NCBI RefSeq assembly: GCF_027497355.1
Contig: NZ_CP114909.1
Span: forward strand, 3,224,001-3,288,000
Origin: Micromonospora sp. WMMA1947
Lineage (GTDB): Bacteria; Actinomycetota; Actinomycetes; Mycobacteriales; Micromonosporaceae
Length of the DNA: 64,000 bases
Direction: 5' to 3'
Shown one piece after another: positions 1-8,994 of this stretch. The notes below the pieces were generated by a model that worked only from the letters and a program-made list of their open reading frames with translations, was not told where the DNA came from and did not search any database. Within the stretch, counting starts at the first letter, position 1, and each line of letters opens with the position of its first letter. The position numbers and the translations under genes are program-made.

Positions 1-1251
1 GCGCTGGCCGAGTTGCGGGCCGAGTACGACGTGGTGATCTGCGAGGGCGCGGGCAGCCCCGCCGAGATCAACCTGCGTGACGGCGACTACGTCAACATGG
101 GGCTGGCGCGGCAGGCCGAGCTGCCCACGATCGTGGTCGGCGACATCGACCGGGGCGGCGTGTTCGCGTCGATGTTCGGCACCGTCGCCCTGCTCGACGC
201 GGCCGACCAGGCGCTGCTGGCCGGGTTCGTGGTGAACAAGTTCCGGGGCGACCGCGGGCTGCTCCAGCCGGGGCTGGACATGCTGCACCGGGTCACCGGC
301 CGCCCGACGTACGGGGTGGTGCCCTGGGCACTGGACCTGTGGCTGGACGCGGAGGACTCGCTCGCGTACGGGCGGGTGCTCGGCCGGCCGGCCGCGCCCC
401 GGGGCACCGACTGGCTCGACATCGCCGTGGTGCGGCTACCCCGGATCAGCAACGCCACCGACGTCGAGGCCCTCGCCACCGAGCCGGGTGTGCGGGTACG
501 CCTCACCGTCGAGCCGGCCGAACTGGCCGCCGCCGATCTGGTGGTGCTCCCCGGCACCAAGTCGACTGTCGCCGACCTGGCCTGGCTGCGGGAGACCGGC
601 CTGGCCGACGCGGTCCTGGCGCACGCCGCCGCCGGACGGCCGCTGCTCGGCATCTGCGGTGGCTTCCAGATGCTGGGCCGGGCGATCCACGACCCGGTGG
701 AGAGCCGCCGCGGCACCGTACCGGGCCTCGGGCTGCTGCCCCTCGAGATCACCTTCGAACCCCGCAAGACGGTCCGCCGGGCCGAGGGCACCGCCGCCGG
801 TGACGTGCCGGTGCACGGCTACGAGATCCACCACGGCCGGGTCACGGCCGCCGACCCGGGACTCACGCCGCTGCTGCGCTACGCCGACGGCACCGGTGAG
901 GGCGCCCGCCTCGGCGCCGTGCACGGCACGCACTGGCACGGCGCCTTCTCCTCGGACGCGTTCCGCCGCCGGTTCCTGACCGAGGTCGCGGAGGCGGCCG
1001 GCCGGACCGGCTTCAAGGTCGCGCCGGACACGTCCTTCGCGGCGGCCCGGGAGCGGACGCTCGACCTGCTCGGCGACCTGGTGGAGGAGCACCTCGACAC
1101 GGACGCGCTGTGGCGGCTGATCGAGTCCGGCCCGCCGCCGGGACTACCGTTCGTGCCACCCGGCGCGCCACCGGCACCGGGCGTCGTCCGGCCGGCGGCT
1201 GTGGGCCCGGCGGCTGTGGGCCCGGCCGCCGTGGAGCGCGCGGCTCAGTAG
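1..1251 (+). CDS. cobQ: Cobyric acid synthase (5' end outside window)
   Basis: Glutamine-dependent amidation of adenosylcobyrinic acid a,c-diamide to adenosylcobyric acid, a cytoplasmic late step of cobalamin synthesis. The frame is open from base 1, so the N-terminal P-loop part lies to the left of the window. What remains is the end of the CobQ/CbiP synthetase domain ([14 protein letters not shown], near base 140) and a class I glutamine amidotransferase domain. The nucleophile sits in GICGGFQM (Cys codon 655-657) and the triad His in THWHGAF. The protein ends in a low-complexity Ala/Val/Gly/Pro tail built on a 15-base tandem repeat. It overlaps the convergent rhodanese gene by 7 bases. Family assignment is secure; the true start is not visible. 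Confidence 0.93.
   Translation, partial: ALAELRAEYDVVICEGAGSPAEINLRDGDYVNMGLARQAELPTIVVGDIDRGGVFASMFGTVALLDAADQALLAGFVVNKFRGDRGLLQPGLDMLHRVTGRPTYGVVPWALDLWLDAEDSLAYGRVLGRPAAPRGTDWLDIAVVRLPRISNATDVEALATEPGVRVRLTVEPAELAAADLVVLPGTKSTVADLAWLRETGLADAVLAHAAAGRPLLGICGGFQMLGRAIHDPVESRRGTVPGLGLLPLEITFEPRKTVRRAEGTAAGDVPVHGYEIHHGRVTAADPGLTPLLRYADGTGEGARLGAVHGTHWHGAFSSDAFRRRFLTEVAEAAGRTGFKVAPDTSFAAARERTLDLLGDLVEEHLDTDALWRLIESGPPPGLPFVPPGAPPAPGVVRPAAVGPAAVGPAAVERAAQ
1195..1239 (+). repeat. 15-base tandem repeat in the cobQ tail
   Basis: Two exact copies of gcggctgtgggcccg are followed by a degenerate third copy. They encode the repeated AAVGP tail of CobQ. This lies beyond the catalytic domain and is probably neutral expansion. 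Confidence 0.7.
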
Positions 1252-1646
1252 CGCACGTCGGCCGGGCGGTCGGACATCGGCAGCCCGGCCTCCCGCCAGC
1301 CCTGCACCCCGCCGATCATGTCGGTGGCCTGCCGCAGCCCCAGCGTCTGGAGGCTGGCGGCGGCCAGGCTGGAGCTGTACCCCTCCCGGCACACCACGAC
1401 GATCTCGCGGTCGTACCCGGTGGCCTCCGGGATGCGCCACGCGCTCGCCGGGTCGAGCCGCCACTCCAGCACCGTGCGGTCGATGACGATCGCGCCGGGC
1501 AGCTCACCCTCCTCGCGGCGCTGCGCCTCGGTACGCGTGTCGATAAGCAGCGCACCGCCACGGACCGCCTCGACGGTCTCGTGCGGGGTGAGCCGGCGGA
1601 GACCGGCGCGGGCCTGTTCCAGGAGGGCGTCGACGCCCGGACACAT
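1245..1646 (-). CDS. Single-domain rhodanese-like protein
   Basis: A 133-residue protein with one rhodanese domain. [20 protein letters not shown] (about residues 33-52) gives the entry motif, and the active-site loop is CREGYSS with the cysteine at residue 86, so sulfurtransferase chemistry is possible. The domain ends with IGGVQGW. The ATG at 1646 is used here; an in-frame GTG at 1661 would add five residues. The open frame continues far upstream antisense to the next genes, but that part has no protein-like composition. It converges on cobQ with a 7-base overlap. The sulfur acceptor cannot be told from sequence. Confidence 0.85.
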   Translation of the reverse strand: MCPGVDALLEQARAGLRRLTPHETVEAVRGGALLIDTRTEAQRREEGELPGAIVIDRTVLEWRLDPASAWRIPEATGYDREIVVVCREGYSSSLAAASLQTLGLRQATDMIGGVQGWREAGLPMSDRPADVRY

Positions 1647-1757
1647 CACGTCATGGAGCACCCCCCGATGATGCCCAGCGCACCGCGCCGCCGCTCGGCG
1701 AAACGGTCCGCCCGGGTCGCAGTTTCCAGCGGACGGGGGAACGTTAGCGTCGGTCGG

Positions 1758-2411
1758 GTGAACGTGGCCGTGATCGAGGCGTACGCCGGGTTGGCCCGCC
1801 GCGTGCTGGCCGGTCCGGCGCGGTTGGGGCGTACCCGGCTGGTCGCCGTCGACGGGCCCAGCGGCGCGGGCAAGAGCCGGTTCGCGACGCGCCTCGCGGA
1901 CGCCCTCGCGGCGCGGGCGGGCGGCGTGCGTCCGCCGCTGGTGCACACCGACGACCTGCTCGACGGCTGGGACGACCAGCTCACTTTCTGGACCCGGCTG
2001 GAGGAGCAGGTGCTCGGCCCGGTGCGGGCCGGCCGGGCAGGCGGCTACCGCCGCTACAGCTGGGTACGCCGCCGCTTCCTGGACCGGGTGGTGCCGGTGC
2101 CGGCCGGTCCGGTGCTGATCGTCGAAGGGGTGAGCGCCGCCCGCGCCGCGGTACGCCCCGAGCTGACGCTGTCGGTCCTGGTCACCGCTCCGGCCGAGCT
2201 GCGGCTGCGCCGGGCGCTGGCCCGCGACGGCGAGCAGATCCTGCCGGAGCTGCGCCGCTGGCACGCGGGGGAGCGGGCGCACTTCGCCGCCGACGGTACG
2301 GCGACGGCGGTGGACCTGGTCGTCGACGGCGCCCCGGACCTGCCGCACGACGCGGATCGCTACTACACACGCGTGGGGCGGCGATCGGGCTCGGCCGACG
2401 GGGCCGGGTAA
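1758..2411 (+). CDS. Uridine kinase-like P-loop protein
   Basis: A 217-residue cytosolic protein with a Walker A motif GPSGAGKS at residues 33-40 and an HTDDLLDGWDDQ segment typical of the uridine kinase / phosphoribulokinase-like NTPase family. It also has the LIVEGVSA strand and a C-terminal half with LRRALARDGEQ. The most likely activity is phosphorylation of a nucleoside or related small molecule, but the substrate is inferred from family only. The start is the GTG at 1758. The open frame continues upstream into unrelated antisense sequence. It is divergent from the rhodanese gene and 21 bases ahead of the dipeptidase gene. Confidence 0.8.
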   Translation: MNVAVIEAYAGLARRVLAGPARLGRTRLVAVDGPSGAGKSRFATRLADALAARAGGVRPPLVHTDDLLDGWDDQLTFWTRLEEQVLGPVRAGRAGGYRRYSWVRRRFLDRVVPVPAGPVLIVEGVSAARAAVRPELTLSVLVTAPAELRLRRALARDGEQILPELRRWHAGERAHFAADGTATAVDLVVDGAPDLPHDADRYYTRVGRRSGSADGAG

Positions 2412-2432
2412 GGCCAGCATACGATTCCGGTC

Positions 2433-3797
2433 ATGACCACTCCGATCCTCTCCGAGTCCGAGGTGCGGGCCGCCGTCGAGCGGGAACTCCCCGGCGTCCG
2501 GGCCGACCTCGAGCGACTCGTCCGTATCCCGGGCATCGCCTTCGAGGGCTTCGACCACTCGCACGTGGAGCGCTCCGCCGAGGCGGTGGCGGAACTGCTG
2601 CGCGGGTGCGGCCTCGACACGCGGATCGTCCGGTCCGGCGGCCAGCCCGCGGTGATCGGCACGAAGGCGGCCCCGCCCGGCGCGCCCACGGTGCTGATGT
2701 ACGCGCACCACGACGTGCAGCCGGTCGGCGACCTGTCGCTGTGGGAGTCGGACCCGTTCGAGCCGGTGGAGCGCGACGGCCGCCTCTACGGGCGCGGCGC
2801 CGCCGACGACAAGGCCGGCATCATGGCGCACGTCGCGGCGCTGCGCGCGTACGGCGACCGCCTCCCGGTCGGCGTGGTGCTGTTCATCGAGGGCGAGGAG
2901 GAGTACGGCTCGGACTCGCTGGAGCGGCTGCTCGCCGAGCACCGCGACGACCTGGCCTCGGACGTCATCGTGATCGCCGACTCCACGAACTGGGACGTCG
3001 GCGTACCGGCTCTGACCACCTCGCTGCGCGGCATCGTCAACTGCTTCGTGGAGGTGCGCACGCTCGACCACGCGGTGCACAGCGGCATGTTCGGCGGCGC
3101 CGTGCCGGACGCGCTCACCGCGCTGGTGAAGCTGCTCGGCACGCTGCACGACGAGGCCGGTGACGTCGCGGTGGACGGGCTGGTCGGCCACGAGGGCGCC
3201 AGCGTCGACTACCCGGAGGACCGGTTCCGCGCCGAGGCCGGGCTGGTCGACGGCGCGACCCTGTTCGGCACCGGGCGGATCACCGACCGGCTCTGGACCA
3301 AGCCGGCGCTGGCGATCCTCGGCGTGGACGCGCCGTCCACCGGCGAGGCGCCGAACGCGCTGGTGCCGTCCGCGAAGGCGAAGCTGAGCGTACGGCTGGC
3401 GCCGGGCGACGACCCGAAGAAGGCGTACGCGGCGCTGACCGCGCACCTGGAACGGCACGCGCCGTGGGGTGCGCAGGTGTCGGTGACGTTCGAGCACGAC
3501 GGTGCGCCCTGCGTGATCGACGCCTCCGGACCGATGTTCGACGCGGCCCGGTCGGCGTTCCGGACGGCCTGGGACGGCACCGACCCGGTCGACATCGGGG
3601 TGGGCGGGTCGATCCCGTTCATCGCCACGTTCCAGGAGATGTTCCCGCGGGCCGCGATCCTGGTGACCGGTGTGGAGGATCCGCACGCGCGGGCGCACGG
3701 CCCGAACGAGAGCCTGCACCTGGGCGAGTTCGCGCGGGTCTGCCTGGCCGAGGCGCTGCTGCTGGCCCGGGTGGCGGAGGCCGGAAACCGCGCCTGA
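2433..3797 (+). CDS. M20 family dipeptidase / metallohydrolase
   Basis: A 454-residue cytosolic zinc dipeptidase of the M20/M25/M40 family, expected to hydrolyse dipeptides or related amide substrates. Metal ligands and catalytic residues are visible in YAHHDVQP (around residues 90-97), GRGAADDKAG (120-129) and the acid cluster EGEEEYGS (153-160), with VGGSIPF late in the chain. Length is normal for the family. The ATG at 2433 is preceded by a short 21-base gap from the P-loop gene, so the two are probably co-transcribed. The substrate is not predictable. Confidence 0.9.
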   Translation: MTTPILSESEVRAAVERELPGVRADLERLVRIPGIAFEGFDHSHVERSAEAVAELLRGCGLDTRIVRSGGQPAVIGTKAAPPGAPTVLMYAHHDVQPVGDLSLWESDPFEPVERDGRLYGRGAADDKAGIMAHVAALRAYGDRLPVGVVLFIEGEEEYGSDSLERLLAEHRDDLASDVIVIADSTNWDVGVPALTTSLRGIVNCFVEVRTLDHAVHSGMFGGAVPDALTALVKLLGTLHDEAGDVAVDGLVGHEGASVDYPEDRFRAEAGLVDGATLFGTGRITDRLWTKPALAILGVDAPSTGEAPNALVPSAKAKLSVRLAPGDDPKKAYAALTAHLERHAPWGAQVSVTFEHDGAPCVIDASGPMFDAARSAFRTAWDGTDPVDIGVGGSIPFIATFQEMFPRAAILVTGVEDPHARAHGPNESLHLGEFARVCLAEALLLARVAEAGNRA

Positions 3798-3876
3798 GGT
3801 GTCGGAAACCGTAACTTCGGGGCCGATGTCGGAGTTTGTGGTGTGTCGGCGGGCGGGGTGTTATAGCCTTTCGAAC

Positions 3877-4083
3877 ATGCGTACGAACGACGAGATGGAG
3901 CGGCTCCAGGCCGCCGTCCGTGCTCTGGGGGACGTCGACGTCTCCGCGTGGTCCGAGGACACGCTCAACGAACAGATCGGCGAGCTCTCCGCCGCCCTGG
4001 TCACGCTCGACGCGCTGCTCACCCGGGTCGCCGAGGGCGTGCGCGGGCGCGGCCTGCGCATCGAGGAACCGGTCTCGGCCTGA
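3877..4083 (+). CDS. Small acidic hypothetical protein (68 aa)
   Basis: Starts at ATG 3877 (MRTNDEMERLQAAV) and is rich in Glu, Leu and Ala, with a predicted helical, possibly coiled-coil, character and no cysteine, membrane segment or recognised domain. The bases just upstream (ttatagcc near 3860) resemble an actinobacterial -10 element and there is little Shine-Dalgarno sequence, so a short leader is possible. An in-frame ATG at 3826 would add 17 residues of poor composition. It sits between the dipeptidase and ligB genes. I do not recognise a function. Confidence 0.6.
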   Translation: MRTNDEMERLQAAVRALGDVDVSAWSEDTLNEQIGELSAALVTLDALLTRVAEGVRGRGLRIEEPVSA

Positions 4084-4170
4084 CGTCGGCCCGGCGGCCC
4101 GGCACACCCGTGTGGTGTGCCGGGTCGCCGGATCCGCCCCGATGTCACAGCCGGCTGGCAGGATGTGGAC

Positions 4171-5754
4171 GTGCGTTTCGCGGAGCTGGCGGCCACCTCG
4201 GCCGCGGTCGGCGCCACCAGCGGCCGTCGGGCCAAGGTGGAGCTGCTGGCCGCCGCGCTGCGCGGGCTGGAGCCGGGCGAGATCCCGGCCGGCGCCGGCT
4301 ATCTCGCCGGTGAGCTGCGTCAGCGCCAGACCGGCGTCGGCTGGGCGGGCCTGCGTGACCTGCCGCCGCCGGCCGCCGAGCCGACGCTCACCGTCGCCGC
4401 CGTCGACGCGGCGATCGAGGAGATCTCCCGCGTCGCCGGGACGGGCTCCCAGGCCCGGCGGCGGGAGCTGGTCGGCCGCCTCTTCGCCACCGCGACCGCC
4501 GACGAGCAGCGCCTGCTGACCGGCCTGTTCCGGGGCGAGCTGCGCCAGGGCGCACAGGCCGGGCTGCTGACCGACGCGGTCGCGCGCGCCGCCGACGTAC
4601 CGGTCAGCGCCGTCCGGCGGGCCCTGCTGCTCGCCGGTGACCTGCGGGCGGTGGCGGTCGCGGCGCTCACCGGCGGCGCCGCCGCGCTGGCCGGTTTCGG
4701 GCTCCAGGTGGGCCGGCCGCTCGCGCCGATGCTGGCGCAGAGCGCGCCCTCGGTCGACGAGGCGCTCACCGCCACCGGCGTGCCGGCGGTGGTCGACGTC
4801 AAGCTCGACGGCATCCGCATCCAGGTGCACCGTTCCGGGTCGGACATCGCGGTCTTCACCCGCAGCCTGGACGACATCACCGGCCGACTGCCCCAGGTGG
4901 TGGCCGCCGTGCGCGCGCTGCCCGCCCGTGAGCTGGTGCTCGACGGCGAGGCGATCGGGCTGGACGCCGCCGGGCGGCCGCTGCCGTTCCAGGAGACGTC
5001 CAGCCGGGCCGCCCGCCGCACCACGCCCAGCACCACCGGCCAGGTGCCGGTCGCGCCCGCCGTGCTGGCCGCCGCCGAGCGCACCGGCGAACCGGTGCTC
5101 ACGCCGTACTTCTTCGACCTGCTGCACCTCGACGGCGCCGACCTGATCGACGCCCCCGGCCGGGAGCGGTGGGCGGCTCTGGCCCGCGCGGTCGACGGTT
5201 CGTTGCTCGTCGACCGGGTCGAGGTGGACGACGCGGAGCAGGCCGCCACGGCGTTCGCCGCGGCTGTCGACGCAGGCCAGGAAGGGGTGGTGGTCAAGGA
5301 TCCGGCCGCGCCCTACGACGCCGGCCGGCGCGGCTCGGCCTGGGTGAAGGTCAAGCCGCGGCACACGCTCGACCTGGTCGTCCTCGCGGTCGAGTGGGGC
5401 AGCGGCCGGCGGGAGGGCTGGCTGTCCAACCTGCACCTCGGCGCCCGCGATCCACGCACCGGCGAGTTCGTCATGCTCGGCAAGACGTTCAAGGGGCTCA
5501 CCGACGAGCTGCTGCGCTGGCAGACCGAACGGTTCCTGTCGCTCGCCGTGGAGAAGGGCGACTGGGTGGTGCGGGTCCGGCCGGAGCAGGTGGTCGAGAT
5601 CGCGTTCGACGGGGTGCAGACCAGCAGCCGGTACCCGGGCGGCATGGCGTTGCGCTTCGCGCGCGTGCTGCGCTATCGCGACGACAAGACCGCCGCCGAG
5701 GCGGACACCATCGACGCGGTCCGCGCCATCCACGCCGGCCGGGTCACCGGCTGA
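4171..5754 (+). CDS. ligB: ATP-dependent DNA ligase (LigB type)
   Basis: A 527-residue ATP-dependent DNA ligase that seals 3'-OH/5'-phosphate nicks, accessory to the NAD-dependent LigA. It has the actinobacterial LigB layout: an N-terminal DNA-binding domain (GVGWAGLRDLPPPA; GELRQGAQAG), then the adenylation domain with the AMP-accepting lysine in VKLDGIRIQ (Lys 211), ELVLDGEAI, the nucleotidyltransferase motif EGVVVKDP, and an OB-fold with WVKVKP and VEIAFDGVQ. There are no polymerase or nuclease domains, so it is not LigD. The GTG at 4171 has an AGGA-like site about 8 bases upstream; a GTG two codons earlier is also possible. Confidence 0.92.
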   Translation: MRFAELAATSAAVGATSGRRAKVELLAAALRGLEPGEIPAGAGYLAGELRQRQTGVGWAGLRDLPPPAAEPTLTVAAVDAAIEEISRVAGTGSQARRRELVGRLFATATADEQRLLTGLFRGELRQGAQAGLLTDAVARAADVPVSAVRRALLLAGDLRAVAVAALTGGAAALAGFGLQVGRPLAPMLAQSAPSVDEALTATGVPAVVDVKLDGIRIQVHRSGSDIAVFTRSLDDITGRLPQVVAAVRALPARELVLDGEAIGLDAAGRPLPFQETSSRAARRTTPSTTGQVPVAPAVLAAAERTGEPVLTPYFFDLLHLDGADLIDAPGRERWAALARAVDGSLLVDRVEVDDAEQAATAFAAAVDAGQEGVVVKDPAAPYDAGRRGSAWVKVKPRHTLDLVVLAVEWGSGRREGWLSNLHLGARDPRTGEFVMLGKTFKGLTDELLRWQTERFLSLAVEKGDWVVRVRPEQVVEIAFDGVQTSSRYPGGMALRFARVLRYRDDKTAAEADTIDAVRAIHAGRVTG

Positions 5755-5758
5755 CGGC

Positions 5759-6430
5759 TCAGCCCGCCGACAGCGACCGGGCGTAGTTGACCTGGTTGTT
5801 GAGCTGCTGCACCTGGAACTGGTCGGTGACCGGGATCCGCGCGACGTACTGGTGCCCGCCGCTGCTCACCGTCACCTGCACGGTGCCGTAGTGCCGCGTC
5901 TCCTTGATCAGCAGGAACAGGAGGCTGAACACGGTCAGGCAGAAGAAACCGAGGATCGCGGCGACGACGGCCCACGGCGCGATCTTCTCCTCCTTCTGCC
6001 AGAAGTCGGTCACGTACCAGGAGGCGCCGGCGAGCGGCAGGACACCGGCCGGGGTACGGATGACCGGCGGCGTCACCATGATCTCGGCGATCTGCACCGC
6101 GACCGCCGACTGCGCGGGCGGCACCGGCCCGGCCGGCGGGTACGGCCCGGGCGCGCCCGCCGACCCGTGGAACGGCGCGACCGCCCCGGCCGGCGGCGCA
6201 GGCGGCGCCGAGAACTGGGCGGGCGGCGCGGAGAACTGCGGCGCGGCCGGGAAGTGCGCGGTGGACGGCGGGGCGGGGAACGGCGCGGTGGGCCCCGGGG
6301 TGACGGGTGCCTCCGGCGCGGCGATCACCGGGAACTGCTCGGTGGGCGGCGCGACGGCCGGCGGCATGGCCGACCAGGGGTCGTACGCGGGCGGCTCGGC
6401 GGCCGGGGGCGTCGTGGCGTCAGAGGTCAC
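5759..6430 (-). CDS. Pro-rich membrane protein, unknown function
   Basis: A 223-residue protein. The first ~100 residues are a Pro/Ala-rich disordered segment. A structured part follows (residues ~110-150), then one clear transmembrane helix (ILGFFCLTVFSLLFLLIK). The C-terminal ~45 residues contain an HQYVARIPVTDQF stretch. The Pro-rich N-terminus followed by a single helix is common in actinobacterial envelope proteins. The GTG at 6430 is preferred because GGGGGTC lies 8 bases upstream; a GTG four codons earlier lacks one. It converges on ligB with 4 bases between the stops. I do not recognise a family with a known activity. Confidence 0.75.
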   Translation of the reverse strand: MTSDATTPPAAEPPAYDPWSAMPPAVAPPTEQFPVIAAPEAPVTPGPTAPFPAPPSTAHFPAAPQFSAPPAQFSAPPAPPAGAVAPFHGSAGAPGPYPPAGPVPPAQSAVAVQIAEIMVTPPVIRTPAGVLPLAGASWYVTDFWQKEEKIAPWAVVAAILGFFCLTVFSLLFLLIKETRHYGTVQVTVSSGGHQYVARIPVTDQFQVQQLNNQVNYARSLSAG

Positions 6431-6541
6431 CGCGACCCCCACGATTGACGATCATCCGCGGACCCTACCAACGTCCCCGCCGCCCGGTGTGCCGCCGGGA
6501 TCCACGGCCCGCCCCTGCGCGGAAACCTCATCGCTCGGAAC

Positions 6542-6581
6542 GATATGCCTGAGAGGCATATTTATGCCTCTCAGGCATATC
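6542..6581. promoter_or_regulatory. Double nested palindrome, probable operator
   Basis: Perfect 19-base arms flank a TT centre. Each arm is itself a palindrome (TATGCCT, three bases, AGGCATA), so the site holds two copies of one dyad-symmetric box back to back. It is AT-rich against a very GC-rich background and lies in a 240-base gap upstream of two minus-strand genes. Two adjacent copies of a 17-base dyad fit a dimeric repressor such as PadR, TetR or GntR; the family is a guess. No regulator gene is adjacent. Confidence 0.6.
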
Positions 6582-6670
6582 CGTCATGAGGAGTCCTTCG
6601 TCGACGGCGGCTACGGCGAGTAACGGGCCCTGTGCCGAGGATCGACGAGGCGGGCCGTGCCCGGTGAGGC

Positions 6671-7489
6671 TCAGGCGGAGGTCGGGGCGGCCGGTTCGGC
6701 GGCGCGGTCCACCGGCTCACCCGGGGTGTCCAGCCCGGCCCGGCGGCGGGCCTCCCGGCGCGCCACCCAGCCGTAGCCGAACAGGCTCATCACCGCGAAG
6801 ATCCACCACTGCCACACGTAGCCGAAGTTCTGCCAGTTGTTCGTGTGCCCGATCTGAACCGCCTGGAAGGCCGGGTCGGCCGGCGGCGTCTGGCCGTCGA
6901 GCAGGACGTAGCCGCCGGTCACCGGGTAGGGGAGCTGCTCGGCCAGGCGCGGGATGTCGATGCGCCGGGCCTCCAGCTTGCCGTCACGCCGGCTGACCGC
7001 GCCGCCGCCGCTCTCGCCGGCGACCACCCGGCCGGTCACCGTCACCTCGCCGGCCGGCGCCGCCGGCACCTGCGGCTGGACCGTCGCGCCGGCGCCCGGC
7101 ACGGGCGGGATCCAGCCCCGGTCGACGAGTACCGCGGTGCCGTCGGCCAGCACCAGCGGGGTGAGCACCTCGAAGCCGACCGTCCGGTCGAGGGTCCGGC
7201 CGCGGATCAGGATCGTGTTCGTGCTGTCGTACCGGCCGGTGGCGGTGACCCGGCTCCAGGTGAGCTCCTCCGACGGCGCGGGGCCGACGTCGCCGCCGCT
7301 GGGCGCGGGGAGCGCGTCGCGCAGCGGCGCGGGGGTCATGGTGGCCCCGGCGTCGATCCGCTCGTTCACCGCCGTGCGGCCCCGGTAGCGGTCCAGCTGC
7401 CAGTTGCCCAGGAACACCATCACCGTGGCGGCGACGAGCGTGAGCGCGAGGTAGCCGAGCCAGCGCGGGGTCAGCAGGAACCGGTACAC
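6671..7489 (-). CDS. SURF1 family protein (cytochrome oxidase assembly)
   Basis: Membrane protein of the SURF1/Shy1 family, which helps assemble haem-copper oxidase. It begins with YRFLLTPRWLGYLALT, a transmembrane helix, and the family motif LGNWQLDRY. A large extracytoplasmic domain with WSRVTATGRYD and VLVDRGWIPP follows, then NWQNFGYVWQWW leads into a second helix. This two-helix, one-loop layout and the length (~272 residues) match the family. The start is uncertain: GTG 7489 gives MYRFLL, while GTG 7522 would add eleven residues; neither has a strong ribosome site. Divergent from the cobB-like gene. Confidence 0.88.
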   Translation of the reverse strand: MYRFLLTPRWLGYLALTLVAATVMVFLGNWQLDRYRGRTAVNERIDAGATMTPAPLRDALPAPSGGDVGPAPSEELTWSRVTATGRYDSTNTILIRGRTLDRTVGFEVLTPLVLADGTAVLVDRGWIPPVPGAGATVQPQVPAAPAGEVTVTGRVVAGESGGGAVSRRDGKLEARRIDIPRLAEQLPYPVTGGYVLLDGQTPPADPAFQAVQIGHTNNWQNFGYVWQWWIFAVMSLFGYGWVARREARRRAGLDTPGEPVDRAAEPAAPTSA

Positions 7490-7623
7490 GTTGGCCAAGG
7501 CTACCCGTATGAGCGATGCCACTCGCCGCTGCCAGGCAGAAACGGCGGGGTGCGCGGCCCTCGCACGCCGGGCCGGACGGGTATGGTCACGCGGGCGGAA
7601 ACCACCCACATCAGGAGTCGATG

Positions 7624-8994
7624 ATGACCGACGTGCCGCGCGTCGTGCTGAGTGCGCCCTCCTCGGGGCACGGCACCGGCGCCGTCTCCCTCGGCCTGCT
7701 CGCGGCGCTCACCGACCGGGGGATCCCGGTGGCCGGTTTCAAGGTCGGGCCGGATCAGGTGGACGCGGCGTATCTGGGGCTCGCCGCCGGGCGCGCCGGG
7801 CGCACGCTGGACCCGAGACTGGTCGGCCCGGAGCGGATCGCACCCCTCTTCGCGTACGGCGCGAACGGCGCCGGGTTCGCGTTGGTGCAAGGCACGATGG
7901 GCCTCTACGACTCGGTCGCCGGGCGACCGGAGAGCGAGTCCACCGCCGCCGTCGCCACCGCGCTGCGCAGCCCGGTGGTGCTCGTGGTGGACGTGGCCGC
8001 GATGGGTCAGTCGGTGGCCGCGCTGGTGCACGGCTTCCGGGCGTACGACGACGAGCTGTGGCTGGGCGGCGTGATCCTCAACCGGGTGGCCTCGCCCCGG
8101 CACGAGGCGCTGCTGCGCGAGGCGCTCGACGACGTGGGCGTGCCGGTCTACGGGGCGTTGCGCCGGCACGAGCTGCCCCCGGTGCTGCCCGCCCGCCGCT
8201 ACGGCACCGGGCCCGTGGTGCGCGCCGACGCGGACGCCGAACGCGGCGTCCGCCGGCTCGGTGAGGCGGTCGCCGCGACCGTCGACCTCGACCGGCTGCT
8301 GGCGCTGGCCCGCTCGGCGCCCGCGCTCACCGTCGAGCCGTGGTCGCCGGAGCCGGCCGACGGCCCGTCCGAGCCGGGGGAGCGGCCGGTGGTGGCGCTC
8401 GCCGGCGGACCGGCCGGCACCTACAGCCACCCGGAGGTCGCCGAGCTGCTGCGTGCCGCCGGCGCCGAGGTGGTCACGCTCGACCCGCTGCGCGACGAGG
8501 CGCTGCCCGCCGGGGCCCGCGCGCTCGTCGTCGGTGGCGGGCTGCCCGAGACGTACGCGGAACAGCTCTCCGCCAACCGCCGCCTCTGCATCGCGGTGGC
8601 CGAACTGGCCCGCTCCGGCCGTCCGGTGATCGCCGAGGGGGCGGGCCTGCTCTGGCTGGCCCGCGAGCTGGACGGCCTGCCCATGTGCGGGGTGCTCGAC
8701 GCGGTCGGCACGGTCCGCGACGGCCTGGTGGTCGGCTACCGGACGGCCACCGCGGTCACCGACAGCGTGGTGGCGACGGCCGGCACCACGGTGACGGGGC
8801 ACAAGCAGCACGCCGCCGTGCTGACGCCGCGCGCCGGTGACCGTCCCGCGTGGCGCTGGGAGGGTGGCAACCCGGAGGGCTTCGTCCGGCAGGCGGTGCA
8901 CGCCTCGCAGCTCGTGCCGCACTGGGCCGCCCACCCCGGCATCGCGGCCCGGCTGGTGGCCGCCGCGCTGGCACCGGTGGGGGCGTCGGCGTGA
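7624..8994 (+). CDS. cobB: Cobyrinate a,c-diamide synthase family protein, active-site motifs degenerate
   Basis: A 456-residue protein with the overall CobB/CbiA layout: an N-terminal P-loop-like synthetase domain (FKVGPDQVDAAYLGLAAG; GTMGLYDS) and a C-terminal amidotransferase-like domain (GLPETYAEQL; HASQLVPHW). Key positions differ from working enzymes. The P-loop reads SSGHGTGA, with Thr 18 where the family has Lys. The acid before GVMGL is Gln. The nucleophile motif AECGGL reads AEGAGL, with Gly 339 in place of Cys. CobQ, at the left edge of the same window, keeps its Cys. The ATG at 7624 has AGGAG six bases upstream; ATG 7621 is possible. Coupled by GTGA to the acetyltransferase. It is either a non-catalytic paralogue or an ammonia-dependent variant. 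Confidence 0.8.
   Translation: MTDVPRVVLSAPSSGHGTGAVSLGLLAALTDRGIPVAGFKVGPDQVDAAYLGLAAGRAGRTLDPRLVGPERIAPLFAYGANGAGFALVQGTMGLYDSVAGRPESESTAAVATALRSPVVLVVDVAAMGQSVAALVHGFRAYDDELWLGGVILNRVASPRHEALLREALDDVGVPVYGALRRHELPPVLPARRYGTGPVVRADADAERGVRRLGEAVAATVDLDRLLALARSAPALTVEPWSPEPADGPSEPGERPVVALAGGPAGTYSHPEVAELLRAAGAEVVTLDPLRDEALPAGARALVVGGGLPETYAEQLSANRRLCIAVAELARSGRPVIAEGAGLLWLARELDGLPMCGVLDAVGTVRDGLVVGYRTATAVTDSVVATAGTTVTGHKQHAAVLTPRAGDRPAWRWEGGNPEGFVRQAVHASQLVPHWAAHPGIAARLVAAALAPVGASA

Noticed and set aside
1647..3719. Long minus-strand open frame continuing upstream of the rhodanese gene
   Set aside because: It is antisense to two clear genes; its His/Arg/Gly-rich composition is the usual shadow of GC-rich coding sequence. 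Only the last 133 codons match a family.
4171..5754. LigD of the non-homologous end-joining system
   Set aside because: No polymerase or phosphoesterase domain and no ku gene nearby; the N-terminal domain is that of LigB.
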